Shown: positions 19,052 to 27,813 of the stretch, piece after piece | How positions within the stretch are numbered: the first letter of the stretch is position 1 | How the letters are laid out: every line of letters begins with the position of its first letter | DNA from: Candidatus Rokuibacteriota bacterium | Lineage (GTDB): Bacteria > Methylomirabilota > Methylomirabilia > Rokubacteriales > CSP1-6 | Assembly: GCA_016866775.1 (NCBI GenBank) | Contig: VGLJ01000018.1 | Span: 1 to 64,000 of the forward strand | Direction: 5' to 3' | DNA: 64,000 nucleotides | Made by a program: the position numbers and the translations under genes | The notes under the pieces: model-generated | The model's database searches: none | Told to the model about the DNA's origin: nothing | What the model saw: only the letters and a program-made list of their open reading frames with translations

Positions 19052-21409
19052 TCAGGACGCGAGCAGCGCGAGGATCGCGGCGGCCGTCGCCTTCGCCCGG
19101 CGTCCGACCTCGTTCACCGGACCGACGCACGACGGGCACCCCCACGCGCACGGGCACGCGCGCAGCGTCGCGCTCGCGTGCTGGACCAGCTCCGGCAGCA
19201 CTTCGAAGAGCCGCTCGGCGAGACCGATGCCGCCCGCATGGGAGTCGTAGAGATAGATCGTCGGCTGGAACGTGTCCGCGTCGAGCAGGCGGCGGCGCGC
19301 GGACTCGCGCGTCGCGACGGTCGTCCCGGCTTCGGCCGGCGTCGTGTCACCGAGCCACGAGCCGAGATCGCGGACGTCGCAGAGCAGGAAGATCGGCGCG
19401 AGGTGGTGCAGGAGGTGCGTGACCCCGCGCAGGCCGTCGAGGAGCTCCTCGCGCGAGGGGCTCACGCGCGCGAGCGCCGCCGGGGGAACCGTCAGCCACA
19501 CGCTCGTCGTCTGCATCTCCTGCTGCGGCAGCTCGACCTCGCCGGAGCCGACGTTCTCGAGCGTCGTCATCTTGATCTTCTTGAAGCCGACGACCTTCTC
19601 CGCCACGAGCACCTCGCCCTGCTCCGCGAGGAACGAGGGCCGCGGCCGATCCTCGAGCCGGCGCAGGATCCAGACGCCCTTCGCGCTGACGGCGTCGGTG
19701 AAGTAGTCGACGTGCACGCGCTTGACGTACGCGACCTTCTCCTCGTCCTCGCGGAAGTGGAGCTCCTGGACCTCGTAGGGATCGCTCTCGACGAGGTAGA
19801 TCGCCTTGGGATAGATCGTGGCGAACGCGCTGCCCCAGTCGACCTCGGCGATGATCTGCCGCCGCTTGGTCTGCCTCTCGTCGCGCGCGGTCGTGTCGAT
19901 CACGAGGAAGTTGTCCGTCGTGACCGTGCGCAGCGAGATGTGATCGGCCGGATAGGTCTCGTTCGCCCAGTGCCACCGGGAGCCGGCGCGATGCAGCACC
20001 CCTTCGTCCTCGAGCGCCGCGAGCTCGCGCTTCACGTCGCGCTCGCCGAAGCGCTCGCCGTCCTGGAACGGGAGCTCGAACGTCGCGCACTTCAGGTGGT
20101 TCACGAGGATGAACGGGTTGTCCGGATTGATCCGCGCGTGCTCCGGGCTCGCGCCGAAGAGATAGTCGGGGTGGCTCATCATGAATTGATCGAGCGGCGC
20201 GCTGCTCGCCACGAGGATGGCGGCCGACCGCTCGCTGCGGCGGCCGGCGCGGCCCGCTTGCTGCCACAACGAGGCGATCGTCCCCGGATAGCCGGCGAGA
20301 ACCGCGGCGTCGAGATGCCCGATGTCGACGCCGAGCTCGAGCGCGTTCGTCGACACGACCCCGAGGACGTCGCCGACGCGCAATCCCTGTTCGACCGCGC
20401 GGCGGCGCGTCGGCAGGTAGCCGCCGCGGTACCCGCGCACGATGCCGCTGTCCCCGGTCTTGTCGGCGACCCCGGCCTTGATCGCGGTGAGCAGCACCTC
20501 CGTCGACAGCCGGCTCTGCGCGAAGACGATCGTCGGGATGCGCTCGCGGAGGAATCGCAGCGCGAGGTGCGCGGTCTCGCCGAGGTACGGCGCGCGGATG
20601 CCGAGCTCCGGATTGACGACGGGCGGGTTGTAGCAGATGAAGAGCTTATCGCCGGTCGGCGCCCCGCTCTCGGTGATCTCCTCGACGGGCGCGCCGATGA
20701 TCGCGCTCGCGTGCTCGCCGGGATTCGCGACCGTGGCCGACGCCATGATGAACTGCGGATCCGACCCGTAGTGCCGGCAGATGCGCCGCAGGCGCCTGAG
20801 GAGGTTCGCGACGTGGCTGCCGAAGACACCGCGATAGGCGTGCAGCTCGTCGATCACGACGAAGCGGAGGCTCTGGAAGAGCGTCGCCCACTTCGTGTGG
20901 TGCGGCAGGATCCCCGAGTGCAGCATGTCGGGGTTCGTGAGCACGAGGTTCGCGCGCGCGCGCACCGCGCGCCGCGCGTCCTGCGGCGTGTCGCCGTCGT
21001 ACGTGAACATCTTCAGCTCGGGCAGCTGCTTCGCGAGCTGCTCGAGCTCCGCGAGCTGGTCCTGCGCGAGCGCCTTCGTCGGGAACAGGTAGAGGACGCG
21101 CGCGTCGGGCTGCTGGACGAGCGCCTGCAGAACCGGCAGGTTGTAGCAGAGCGTCTTGCCGGAGGCGGTCGGCGTGACGACGACGACGTGCTCGCCCTTT
21201 TCCACGAGCTCCCAGGCGCGCGCCTGGTGCGAATAGAGCGCCGTGATCCCGCGGGCGCGCAGCGCTTCACCGAGTCGCGGATCGAGCGACGCGGGAAACG
21301 GCGCTTCGACGGCGGCGCGCGCGGGAAAGTGGCGCGTGGCGGTGATGCAGGCGCCGGTCGATCGCGACACCAGGATGTCGTCGAGGACCTGGCCCAGCAT
21401 CGCGGGCAC
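19052..21409 (-). CDS. mrfA: MrfA/YprA-like DEAD/DEAH helicase with C-terminal MZB (DUF1998) domain
   Basis: 785-residue superfamily 2 helicase. Motif I TPTASGKT (about 82-89), motif II VVIDELHAYRG, motif III SATVANP, motif VI QQAGRAGRR. The C-terminal MZB domain has LYDSHAGGIGLAERLFE and a zinc cluster C-x-C-x3-C-x2-C (CPCAWGCPSC). Known: B. subtilis YprA (MrfA) needs these cysteines and acts with YprB in mitomycin C repair independently of UvrABC; the Hrq1 family is related. GTG 21409 or ATG 21400 are both possible. Operon with mrfB. Confidence 0.92.
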   Translation of the reverse strand: MPAMLGQVLDDILVSRSTGACITATRHFPARAAVEAPFPASLDPRLGEALRARGITALYSHQARAWELVEKGEHVVVVTPTASGKTLCYNLPVLQALVQQPDARVLYLFPTKALAQDQLAELEQLAKQLPELKMFTYDGDTPQDARRAVRARANLVLTNPDMLHSGILPHHTKWATLFQSLRFVVIDELHAYRGVFGSHVANLLRRLRRICRHYGSDPQFIMASATVANPGEHASAIIGAPVEEITESGAPTGDKLFICYNPPVVNPELGIRAPYLGETAHLALRFLRERIPTIVFAQSRLSTEVLLTAIKAGVADKTGDSGIVRGYRGGYLPTRRRAVEQGLRVGDVLGVVSTNALELGVDIGHLDAAVLAGYPGTIASLWQQAGRAGRRSERSAAILVASSAPLDQFMMSHPDYLFGASPEHARINPDNPFILVNHLKCATFELPFQDGERFGERDVKRELAALEDEGVLHRAGSRWHWANETYPADHISLRTVTTDNFLVIDTTARDERQTKRRQIIAEVDWGSAFATIYPKAIYLVESDPYEVQELHFREDEEKVAYVKRVHVDYFTDAVSAKGVWILRRLEDRPRPSFLAEQGEVLVAEKVVGFKKIKMTTLENVGSGEVELPQQEMQTTSVWLTVPPAALARVSPSREELLDGLRGVTHLLHHLAPIFLLCDVRDLGSWLGDTTPAEAGTTVATRESARRRLLDADTFQPTIYLYDSHAGGIGLAERLFEVLPELVQHASATLRACPCAWGCPSCVGPVNEVGRRAKATAAAILALLAS

Positions 21410-21440
21410 TCTATCACGTCATCTGTATAGTGTCGCAGGA

Positions 21441-21608
21441 ATGCGTCGTCTGACGATCTTCCTCTTATGGGTCGCCACCTTGGGCGGAGCCGGCCTCCTC
21501 GCGCTCGACCTGGCCGCCGGGGTCGGCGCCGGGGTGCTCTGGGTCTCCGTCCCGGCCGCCGCCGTGGCCCTCGTCCTCGCGCGGCGGCGGGCGAAGCCTA
21601 GACCTTGA
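21441..21608 (+). CDS. small predicted membrane protein, 55 aa
   Basis: Two hydrophobic stretches (LTIFLLWVATLGGAGLLAL and AGVLWVSVPAAAVALVL) end in a basic RRRAKPRP tail, the layout of a two-TM inner membrane protein. GCAGGA precedes ATG 21441. It reads away from the mrfA promoter and overlaps the 3' end of the permease gene by 11 bp. No family recognised. Coding status is supported only by hydropathy and the ribosome-binding site. Confidence 0.5.
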   Translation: MRRLTIFLLWVATLGGAGLLALDLAAGVGAGVLWVSVPAAAVALVLARRRAKPRP

Positions 21609-22545
21609 GCCGCGGATCCAGCGTATCGCGCAGGCCGTCGCCGAAGAGGTTGATGCCGAGCACGGTCACGAGGATCGCGAGGCCCGGGAACGTCGCGAGC
21701 CACCAGGCCGTGGAGATGTAGACGCGGCCGTCGGCGAGCATCCCGCCCCACGTCGGCGTCGGCGGCTGCACGCCGAGCCCGAGGAACGAGAGCGCGGACT
21801 CGATCACGATCACGCGCGCCATGTCGAGCGTGGCGACGACGAGCCACGGCGTGAACGCGTTCGGCAGGATGTGGCGCAGCACCACGCGGCCGTCGCGGCT
21901 CCCCAGCGCCTGCGCGGCCTGCACGAACTCGCGCTCGCGGAGCGAGAAGACGGCGGCGCGCACCACGCGCGCGTAGACCACCCAGCTCGACACGCCGATG
22001 ACGATGATGATCGTCTGCAGGCTGGCCCCGAGCACGCCGATCACGGCGATCGCGAGCAGGATGAACGGGAACGCGAGCTGGATGTCGGCCAGCCGCATCA
22101 GGACGTCGTCGATCCAGCCGCCGAAGTATCCGCCGGTGAGTCCCGCCAGCATGCCGAGCAACCCGGAGATCACGACGGCCGCGAAGCCGACCAGCAGCGC
22201 CGGCTGCGCGCCGTAGATCACCCGCGCGAGCAGGTCGCGGCCGAGATGATCGGTGCCGAGCGGATGGAGGCGGCCCGCCGCGTCGCGCGCGCCGGGCGCC
22301 TTGAGGCGCTGCGTGATGTCCTGCTCGATCGGATCGAACGGCGTGAGCAAGGGCGCGGCGACGGACGTCACGATCACGAGCGCAACGACGACGAGTCCGA
22401 AGAGCGCCGTGCGCCGGCGCGCCAGCCGCCCGAGGAACGTGATCCAGTCGTTGAGCTCGCGGGCGCCCGGGCGCTCGAGCGCCCGCCATTTGGACTCGCG
22501 GGCGCCCGGGCGCTCGAGCGCCCGCCCGCTCGGGTGCCGGCTCAT
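21598..22545 (-). CDS. peptide/nickel-type ABC transporter permease (DppC family)
   Basis: 315 residues, five to six TM segments after a charged N-terminus. The DppC hallmarks are HPLGTDHLGRDLLARVIYGAQ, and the EAA loop REREFVQAAQALGSRDGRVVLRHILPN. Pairs with the DppB-like permease just upstream (ATGA overlap at 22542-22545). No substrate-binding protein or ATPase is adjacent here. The N-terminal ~30 residues are encoded by a duplicated 39-bp palindromic unit (RALERPGARE twice), which is absent from usual DppC sequences. Confidence 0.92.
   Translation of the reverse strand: MSRHPSGRALERPGARESKWRALERPGARELNDWITFLGRLARRRTALFGLVVVALVIVTSVAAPLLTPFDPIEQDITQRLKAPGARDAAGRLHPLGTDHLGRDLLARVIYGAQPALLVGFAAVVISGLLGMLAGLTGGYFGGWIDDVLMRLADIQLAFPFILLAIAVIGVLGASLQTIIIVIGVSSWVVYARVVRAAVFSLREREFVQAAQALGSRDGRVVLRHILPNAFTPWLVVATLDMARVIVIESALSFLGLGVQPPTPTWGGMLADGRVYISTAWWLATFPGLAILVTVLGINLFGDGLRDTLDPRLKV
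22456..22533. repeat. 39-bp tandem repeat of a palindrome inside dppC
   Basis: Two units (22456-22494 and 22495-22533) share their first 32 bases exactly. Each contains the perfect palindrome GGGCGCTCGAGCGCCC (22469-22484 and 22508-22523). In frame with dppC, each unit adds 13 residues. It looks like a REP-type palindrome that entered the 5' end of the gene and duplicated. Confidence 0.8.
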
Positions 22546-23459
22546 CGCAGGCGGATCCGCGGGTCGAGGTAGGTGTAGAGCACGTCGACGACCAGGTTCA
22601 CGAGCACGAACGTCGCGGAGAGCGTGAAGACCGCGGCCTGCACGACGGGATAGTCGCGGTTGTAGATCGCCTGCACCGAGAGGCGGCCGACGCCGGGCCA
22701 CGCGAAGATCGTCTCGGTGATCACGGACCCGCCGAGCAAGGTGCCGAGCTCGATGCCGACGATCGTGACGATCGGGATCGCCGCGTTCTTCAGCGCGTGC
22801 TTCCAGACGACCGGTGGATTCGCGACGCCCTTGGCGCGCGCCGTCCGGATGTAGTCCTGGCTCAGCACCTCGAGCATGCCCGAGCGCGTGAGCCGCGTGA
22901 TCCGCGCGGTCGTGAACAGGCCCAGCGTGATCGCGGGGAGCAGCAGGTTCTGCCAGTCACCGCGCCCCGACGAGGGCAACAGATTGAGCTGCACCGAGAA
23001 CAGCAGGATCAGCATGATGCCGAGCCAGAACGTCGGCATCGACTGGCCCAGCAGCGCCACGACCGTCGAGACGTAGTCGAGCACGGTGTTGCGCCGCACG
23101 GCGGAGACGATCCCCGCTGGAATCGCCAGACACAGGGCGAGCGCCAGCGCGGCCCCCGAGAGCTCGAACGTCGCGGGCATCCGTTCCATCACGAGATCGA
23201 ACGCCGGCTCGCCGTGCCGCACGGACTGCCCGAAGTCGCCGCGGAGCGCGCCGAAGAGGAACCGCCCGTACTGCACGAGGAACGGGTCGTTGAAGCCCAT
23301 CGTCTGGCGGAACTTCGCGACGTCCTCGGCGCTCGCGTCGGGCGGCAGGAGCACGAGCGCCGGATCGCCGGTCAGGAAGAGGATCCCGAAGACGACGAAC
23401 GAGACCCCGAGGAGCACGAGCACCGACTGCAGGAGGCGTCGGAGGAGATAGACCCTCAT
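22542..23459 (-). CDS. peptide/nickel-type ABC transporter permease (DppB family)
   Basis: 305 residues with six TM segments. DppB features: YLLRRLLQSVLVLLGVSFVVF first helix, the AEDVAKFRQTMGFNDPFLVQYGRFL periplasmic segment, the EAA loop QDYIRTARAKGV--WKHALKNAAIPIVT, and the ending VVDVLYTYLDPRIRLR. Forms the heterodimeric channel with the downstream DppC. ATG 23459 overlaps the rlmD stop by 4 bp, an odd partnership that suggests operon reshuffling. Confidence 0.94.
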   Translation of the reverse strand: MRVYLLRRLLQSVLVLLGVSFVVFGILFLTGDPALVLLPPDASAEDVAKFRQTMGFNDPFLVQYGRFLFGALRGDFGQSVRHGEPAFDLVMERMPATFELSGAALALALCLAIPAGIVSAVRRNTVLDYVSTVVALLGQSMPTFWLGIMLILLFSVQLNLLPSSGRGDWQNLLLPAITLGLFTTARITRLTRSGMLEVLSQDYIRTARAKGVANPPVVWKHALKNAAIPIVTIVGIELGTLLGGSVITETIFAWPGVGRLSVQAIYNRDYPVVQAAVFTLSATFVLVNLVVDVLYTYLDPRIRLR

Positions 23460-24829
23460 GCCCGCCGCAGACGGGCCACCGCCTCGATGTGCGGCGTCTG
23501 CGGGAACATGTCGACGGGCTGCACCCACTCGAGCGCGTATCCCTGGCGCACGAGATCGCCGACGTCGCGCGCGAGCGTGGCGGGATTGCACGAGACGTAG
23601 ACGAGCCGCGCGGGCGCCAGGGCGGCAAGCGTCGCCAGCGCCTTCGGATGAAAGCCGGCGCGCGGCGGATCGGCGACCACCACGTCGGGCTTCACACCCT
23701 GACGAACCAGCTCGGGGAGCGCGTGACGCACCTCGCCCGCGAGGAACGCGCAGTTCTCGATCCCGTTCGCGCGCGCGTTGCGCACGGCGTCCGCGACGGC
23801 GGCCGCGGCCAGCTCGATGCCGTACACGTGGCGGCTCTTCCGCGCGAGCAGCAGGCTGATCGCGCCGGTCCCGGAGTAGAGATCGATCACGGTCTCCGTG
23901 CCGGTCAGCGCGCACGCGTCGTCGACGAGCGCGAAGAGCCGCTCGGCCTGGACGGTGTTCGTCTGGAAGAACGAGTTCGCGGAGATCTCGAAGACGACGT
24001 CGTCGAGCCGCTCGGTGATGGTGTCGCGCCCGAGCAGGAGATGCTCCTCCGTTCCGACGGCCACGCTCGCCTTCGTGTCGTTCACGTTCAGGACGACGCT
24101 CGCGGTCGCGGGCACACGGGCGTGCACCTCGGTCGCCACAGGCGCGAGCGCCTGGACGTCCGGCGCCGAGACCACGACGTTCACCATCGCCTGCCCCGTG
24201 CGGCGGCCTTCGCGGAGCGTGACGAAGCGGAGCAGCCCGCGCCCCTCGCCGTCGGCGCCCGTCTCGTAGACGCTGAGCCCACGGGCGCGCAGGGCCTGGC
24301 GTGTCTCCGCGAGCAGCGTGTTCATCACGTCCGACTGGAGCAGGCACCGCTCGATGTCGAGCACGGAATCGTACCGCTCGGCTTCGTGGAGCCCGAGCGC
24401 CGGCCCCGCGGCCGACGGCGCCACGGTGAACTCCATTTTGTTGCGGTAGCCCAGCACCTCGGGCGCGGGCAGGATCGGCCGCAGCTCGAACGGCGGCAGC
24501 CCGCCGATCCGCTCGAGGCAGTCGCGGACTTGCTTCTCCTTGAACGCGAGCTGCGCCGGATACGCGACGTGCTGCAGGCGGCATCCGCCGCAGCGGCCGA
24601 AGTACGCGCACGGCGCGTCGACACGATCCGGCGACGGGGTCTCGATCGCCTCGATCACCCCGCGGCCGAAGCGCGACCGTGCCTCGACGAGCCGGACACG
24701 CAGCGTGTCGCCGGGGATGCCGCCGCGCACGAAGACGACGTACCCGTTGACCCGACCGACGCCTTCACCGCCGAACGCGAGATCGTCGATGGAGACACTG
24801 AGAGTGTCGCCACGGCGGGGTCTGCTCAT
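23456..24829 (-). CDS. rlmD: 23S rRNA (uracil-5-)-methyltransferase RlmD/RumA-like
   Basis: 457 residues. N-terminal TRAM domain (GDTLSVSIDDLAFGGEGVGRVNG), 4Fe-4S cysteines CAYFGRCGGC with a fourth Cys further on, then a SAM-binding domain (IDLYSGTGAISLLLA, VVADPPRAG) and the catalytic Cys in YVSCNPATLARD. Methylates C5 of uridine in 23S rRNA or, in TrmA-like paralogues, tRNA; the exact site cannot be assigned. ATG 24829 is chosen because upstream residues show no TRAM similarity. Divergent from the DciA-TPR gene with a 21-bp gap. Confidence 0.92.
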   Translation of the reverse strand: MSRPRRGDTLSVSIDDLAFGGEGVGRVNGYVVFVRGGIPGDTLRVRLVEARSRFGRGVIEAIETPSPDRVDAPCAYFGRCGGCRLQHVAYPAQLAFKEKQVRDCLERIGGLPPFELRPILPAPEVLGYRNKMEFTVAPSAAGPALGLHEAERYDSVLDIERCLLQSDVMNTLLAETRQALRARGLSVYETGADGEGRGLLRFVTLREGRRTGQAMVNVVVSAPDVQALAPVATEVHARVPATASVVLNVNDTKASVAVGTEEHLLLGRDTITERLDDVVFEISANSFFQTNTVQAERLFALVDDACALTGTETVIDLYSGTGAISLLLARKSRHVYGIELAAAAVADAVRNARANGIENCAFLAGEVRHALPELVRQGVKPDVVVADPPRAGFHPKALATLAALAPARLVYVSCNPATLARDVGDLVRQGYALEWVQPVDMFPQTPHIEAVARLRRA

Positions 24830-24850
24830 ACAGGAGTATGATAACTGTCT

Positions 24851-27040
24851 ATGAAGAGGCCCGCCCCGCGCGCTGTGGGGGACCTGCTGCCGAGCGCGCT
24901 GCCCCAGATCGCGGACCGGCTCACCCACTTCCGTCTTCGCCAGGCCTGGACCTCCCTCCTCGGGCGCGACGCGGCCCGGCGGTCGCGACCGGAGAGCTTC
25001 ACCGCCGGCACGCTGCGCGTGGTCGTCGACAATTCGCCGTGGCTGCACGAGCTGACGTTGCGCCACGCCGAGATCGTCGCCACGATCCGCTCACGCTTCC
25101 CCGAGGTGAGCGCGCTGCGCTTCACGCTCGGCGCGGTCGAGACCGAGCCCGCGGCCACGCGGGCGACGGAACCGCGGCCGGTCGCCCTGACCGCCGAGGA
25201 CCGCGCTGACATCGAAGCGGCGACCGCCGCCATCGCCGACGGGCACGTCGCCGACGCCGCGCGACGGCTCCTCGTGACCGCCCGACGCTTTCCGCGCGTC
25301 CGCGCCGCGCTCTCCGGCGTCCTCGCCGCCACGCTCGCCGCGGGCTGCGCGACCTCGGGAGCGAGCCGCGGCATATCCGAAGAGACGCCGCGCCGCATGG
25401 TCGTCGCGCCGGACGCGAAGACGCACGCGTATTTCCACTATGCGGTCGCGCAGATGCTGGCGCAGGGCGGCCACTTCAAGGACGCGATCGAGCCCCTGCG
25501 CGAGGCGATCAAGCGCGATCCCGAGTCGGCGTTCCTCTGGACTCAGCTCGCGCAGTGGCTGGCGCGCACCGACGCGCCCGAGGAAGCGACGCAGGCGGCG
25601 CGGCGCGCGGTCGAGCTGGCGCCCAATCAGCCGGGGCCGCACCTGGCGCTCGCCGAGCTGCTCCGCGCGCAGAAGAAGTGGCCCGAAGCGGAAGCCGCGC
25701 TCGAGCGCGTGATCGCGCTCAACCCCGCGGCGGAAGACGCGTACCTCACGCTCGCGCGCTACCAGGTCGAGCAGAAGCAGTTCGCGCGCGCGCGCGCCGT
25801 GCTGCTGCGCCTGGCGGAACGCTACCCGAGCTCGGCACAGGCGCAGTTCCTCCTCGGCCGGCTCGCCATCGAGGCGGAGTCGTGGGACGAGGCGACGACG
25901 CGCCTGAAGCGCGCGGTCGAGCTCGACGCCGATCACGACGGCGCGTGGACCGCGCTCGGCTACGTCTACGAATCGCAGCGCAACCCGGAGGCGGCGGTCG
26001 ACGTGTACCGCCGCGCCGCGCGCGCCAATCCGGAGAACCCGGCGTTCATCGAGCGTCTCGGCGATCTCCTCATCCGGCTCGGGCGCTACGACGAGGCGCG
26101 CGCGGAGATCGAGAGCCTCGCGGAAGCGTCGCCGCGCGATCCGCAGCTCTGGATGAAGCTCGGCGCGGTCTACTACGAGCAGAAGCAGTGGGACCGCGCG
26201 ACCGAGGCGTTCCGCCGCGTGCTCGCGCTCGAGCCGGGCAACGTTCGCGCCCGCTACTTCCTCGCGACGACGTACATGGACGCCGGCCGCGACGCGGACG
26301 CGCGGGGCGAGCTCGAGCGGATCCTGCGCGTCGATCCGCGCTCCATCGACGCGCGCGTGCAGCTCGGCTTCCTGCACGGGCGCGCCAAGCGCTACGACGA
26401 GGCGATCGCGATCCTGCGCGAGGCGGCGAACCTCGACCCCAAGAAGCCGGACCTCTTCCTCTACCTCGGCACCGCGTACTTCCGCGCGAAGCAGTACGAC
26501 CGCGCGGTGGAGACGCTGACGGAGGGCCTCGGGCTCGACGAGAAGCACAAGGATCTCCACTTCCAGGTCGGCGTCGTCAAGGAGAAGCAGGGCAAGTTCG
26601 ACGAAGCGGTCACCGCGTTCCGCCGCGTGATCAGCCTCGATCCGAAGCACGCCGAGGCCTACAACTACGTCGGCTACATGTACGCGGAGAAAGGTCAGAA
26701 CCTCGAGGAAGCCATCACGCTGATCACCAAGGCCCTCGAGCTCGAGCCCGAGAACGGGTATTTCATCGACAGCCTCGGCTGGGCGTACTACCAGCAGGGC
26801 AAGTATCCCGAAGCGCTGCGCGAGTTGAAGCGCGCCGTCGAGCGCGCCAAGGAAGATCCCGTCATCCTCGAGCATCTCGGCGACGCGTACGTGAAGAACG
26901 GCCTGGACCTCGAGGCGATCGCGGCGTGGCAGAAGGCCATCAGCATCGACCCGACGGCCGACGGCGTGAAGAAGAAGCTCGACGACCTGCAGGACCGCCG
27001 TGGCCGCGCCAAGAGCGATCGCTCGAAAGCTTCGCAGTAG
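24851..27040 (+). CDS. DUF721/DciA-like domain fused in frame to a TPR lipoprotein
   Basis: 729 residues in one open frame. Residues 1-145 form a DUF721 (DciA-like) domain with the typical WTSLLGRDAARRSRP and VVVDNSPWLHELTLR segments and the usual C-terminal LTAEDRADIEAA helix. At 150-166 there is a basic, then hydrophobic stretch ending in a lipobox (LAAGC, Cys166), followed by about 14 TPR repeats to the end. A GTG at 25274 (Val142) would give a perfect lipoprotein signal peptide for the TPR part alone. Known: DciA loads DnaB; TPR lipoproteins scaffold envelope complexes. Inferred: either a real fusion or two overlapping products from one frame. Confidence 0.85.
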   Translation: MKRPAPRAVGDLLPSALPQIADRLTHFRLRQAWTSLLGRDAARRSRPESFTAGTLRVVVDNSPWLHELTLRHAEIVATIRSRFPEVSALRFTLGAVETEPAATRATEPRPVALTAEDRADIEAATAAIADGHVADAARRLLVTARRFPRVRAALSGVLAATLAAGCATSGASRGISEETPRRMVVAPDAKTHAYFHYAVAQMLAQGGHFKDAIEPLREAIKRDPESAFLWTQLAQWLARTDAPEEATQAARRAVELAPNQPGPHLALAELLRAQKKWPEAEAALERVIALNPAAEDAYLTLARYQVEQKQFARARAVLLRLAERYPSSAQAQFLLGRLAIEAESWDEATTRLKRAVELDADHDGAWTALGYVYESQRNPEAAVDVYRRAARANPENPAFIERLGDLLIRLGRYDEARAEIESLAEASPRDPQLWMKLGAVYYEQKQWDRATEAFRRVLALEPGNVRARYFLATTYMDAGRDADARGELERILRVDPRSIDARVQLGFLHGRAKRYDEAIAILREAANLDPKKPDLFLYLGTAYFRAKQYDRAVETLTEGLGLDEKHKDLHFQVGVVKEKQGKFDEAVTAFRRVISLDPKHAEAYNYVGYMYAEKGQNLEEAITLITKALELEPENGYFIDSLGWAYYQQGKYPEALRELKRAVERAKEDPVILEHLGDAYVKNGLDLEAIAAWQKAISIDPTADGVKKKLDDLQDRRGRAKSDRSKASQ

Positions 27041-27785
27041 CATCGTGGCGCTCGCGGCCCTCGCGGCCGCGGGCTGCGCGATCGCTCCACCGCCGCCGCG
27101 CGCGGCGATTGCAGCCCCGAGCCGCCAGGCGGTCGAGCTCCTCGCCGCGCGCGCGCGCGAGTTCACCGACGTGCGGACGCTGGCCGACGTCGCCGTGCAG
27201 CGCACGGGCGAGCGTTACCGCGTGCGCGGCGTGATCCTTGCGAAGTCGCCGTCGTCCGTGCGCTTCGAAGCGCTCTCGCCGCTCGGGCCGCCGCTCATGG
27301 TCGCGACGATCCACGAAGGAACGATCACCGCGTACGACGCGGCGAACGACGAGGTCACGACGGGCCCCGCCACCGCCGAAGCCGCGGCGCGGCTCTTGAG
27401 CCTGCCGTTCGAGCCCGAGGACCTGGTCGGTGTGCTCTCGGGGCGTCCCGTCCCCCCGAAAGATTTGCGTGAGGCGGAGATCATGCCGCCGGACGGCAAC
27501 GGGCCCTCGGTCCAGCTCGTCGGCGCGATCAACACGCAGCGCGTGTGGATGGACTTCGGCACGGGCGTCGTGAAGCAGCTCCAGATCTCCGGCGGGCGCG
27601 GCGACGCCGTCATCGTCTTCCGGCGCGAGCCCGACGGCACGATGACCGGCTTCGAGCTCTCCGCCGGGATGGGGCTCGTGCGCAGCACGGTCCGCTACGA
27701 ACGGCCGGCGTTCGGGGCGGGCATCGAGACCGAGCGGTTTGTGTTTACCCCGCCCAAAGGCGCGAAAACACGGCCGATCCGTTGA
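27000..27785 (+). CDS. LolB/DUF4292-like outer-membrane lipoprotein
   Basis: 261 residues. Lipoprotein signal: basic ARKLRSS, hydrophobic IVALAALAAAGC lipobox. The rest has LolB-like features: an early helix (AVELLAARAREFTDVRTLADV), strands with VRFEALSPLGPPLMVATIHEG and later TETERF-type terminal strands. Known: LolB accepts lipoproteins at the outer membrane; DUF4292 proteins are distant relatives. GTG 27000 overlaps the TPR gene by 41 bp, a strong sign of coupled expression. A hairpin with a T-rich tail follows. Confidence 0.78.
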   Translation: MAAPRAIARKLRSSIVALAALAAAGCAIAPPPPRAAIAAPSRQAVELLAARAREFTDVRTLADVAVQRTGERYRVRGVILAKSPSSVRFEALSPLGPPLMVATIHEGTITAYDAANDEVTTGPATAEAAARLLSLPFEPEDLVGVLSGRPVPPKDLREAEIMPPDGNGPSVQLVGAINTQRVWMDFGTGVVKQLQISGGRGDAVIVFRREPDGTMTGFELSAGMGLVRSTVRYERPAFGAGIETERFVFTPPKGAKTRPIR

Positions 27786-27813
27786 CGCCGCCGTCGGCGG
27801 CGTGCTAGCTTTT
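27785..27813 (+). terminator. terminator-like hairpin between the LolB-like gene and ispE
   Basis: ACGCCGCC-GTC-GGCGGCGT (27785-27803) is a perfect 8-bp stem followed by GCTAGCTTTT. It covers the upstream candidate start of ispE (GTG 27802), so it may attenuate transcription into ispE or occlude its start. Confidence 0.5.
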
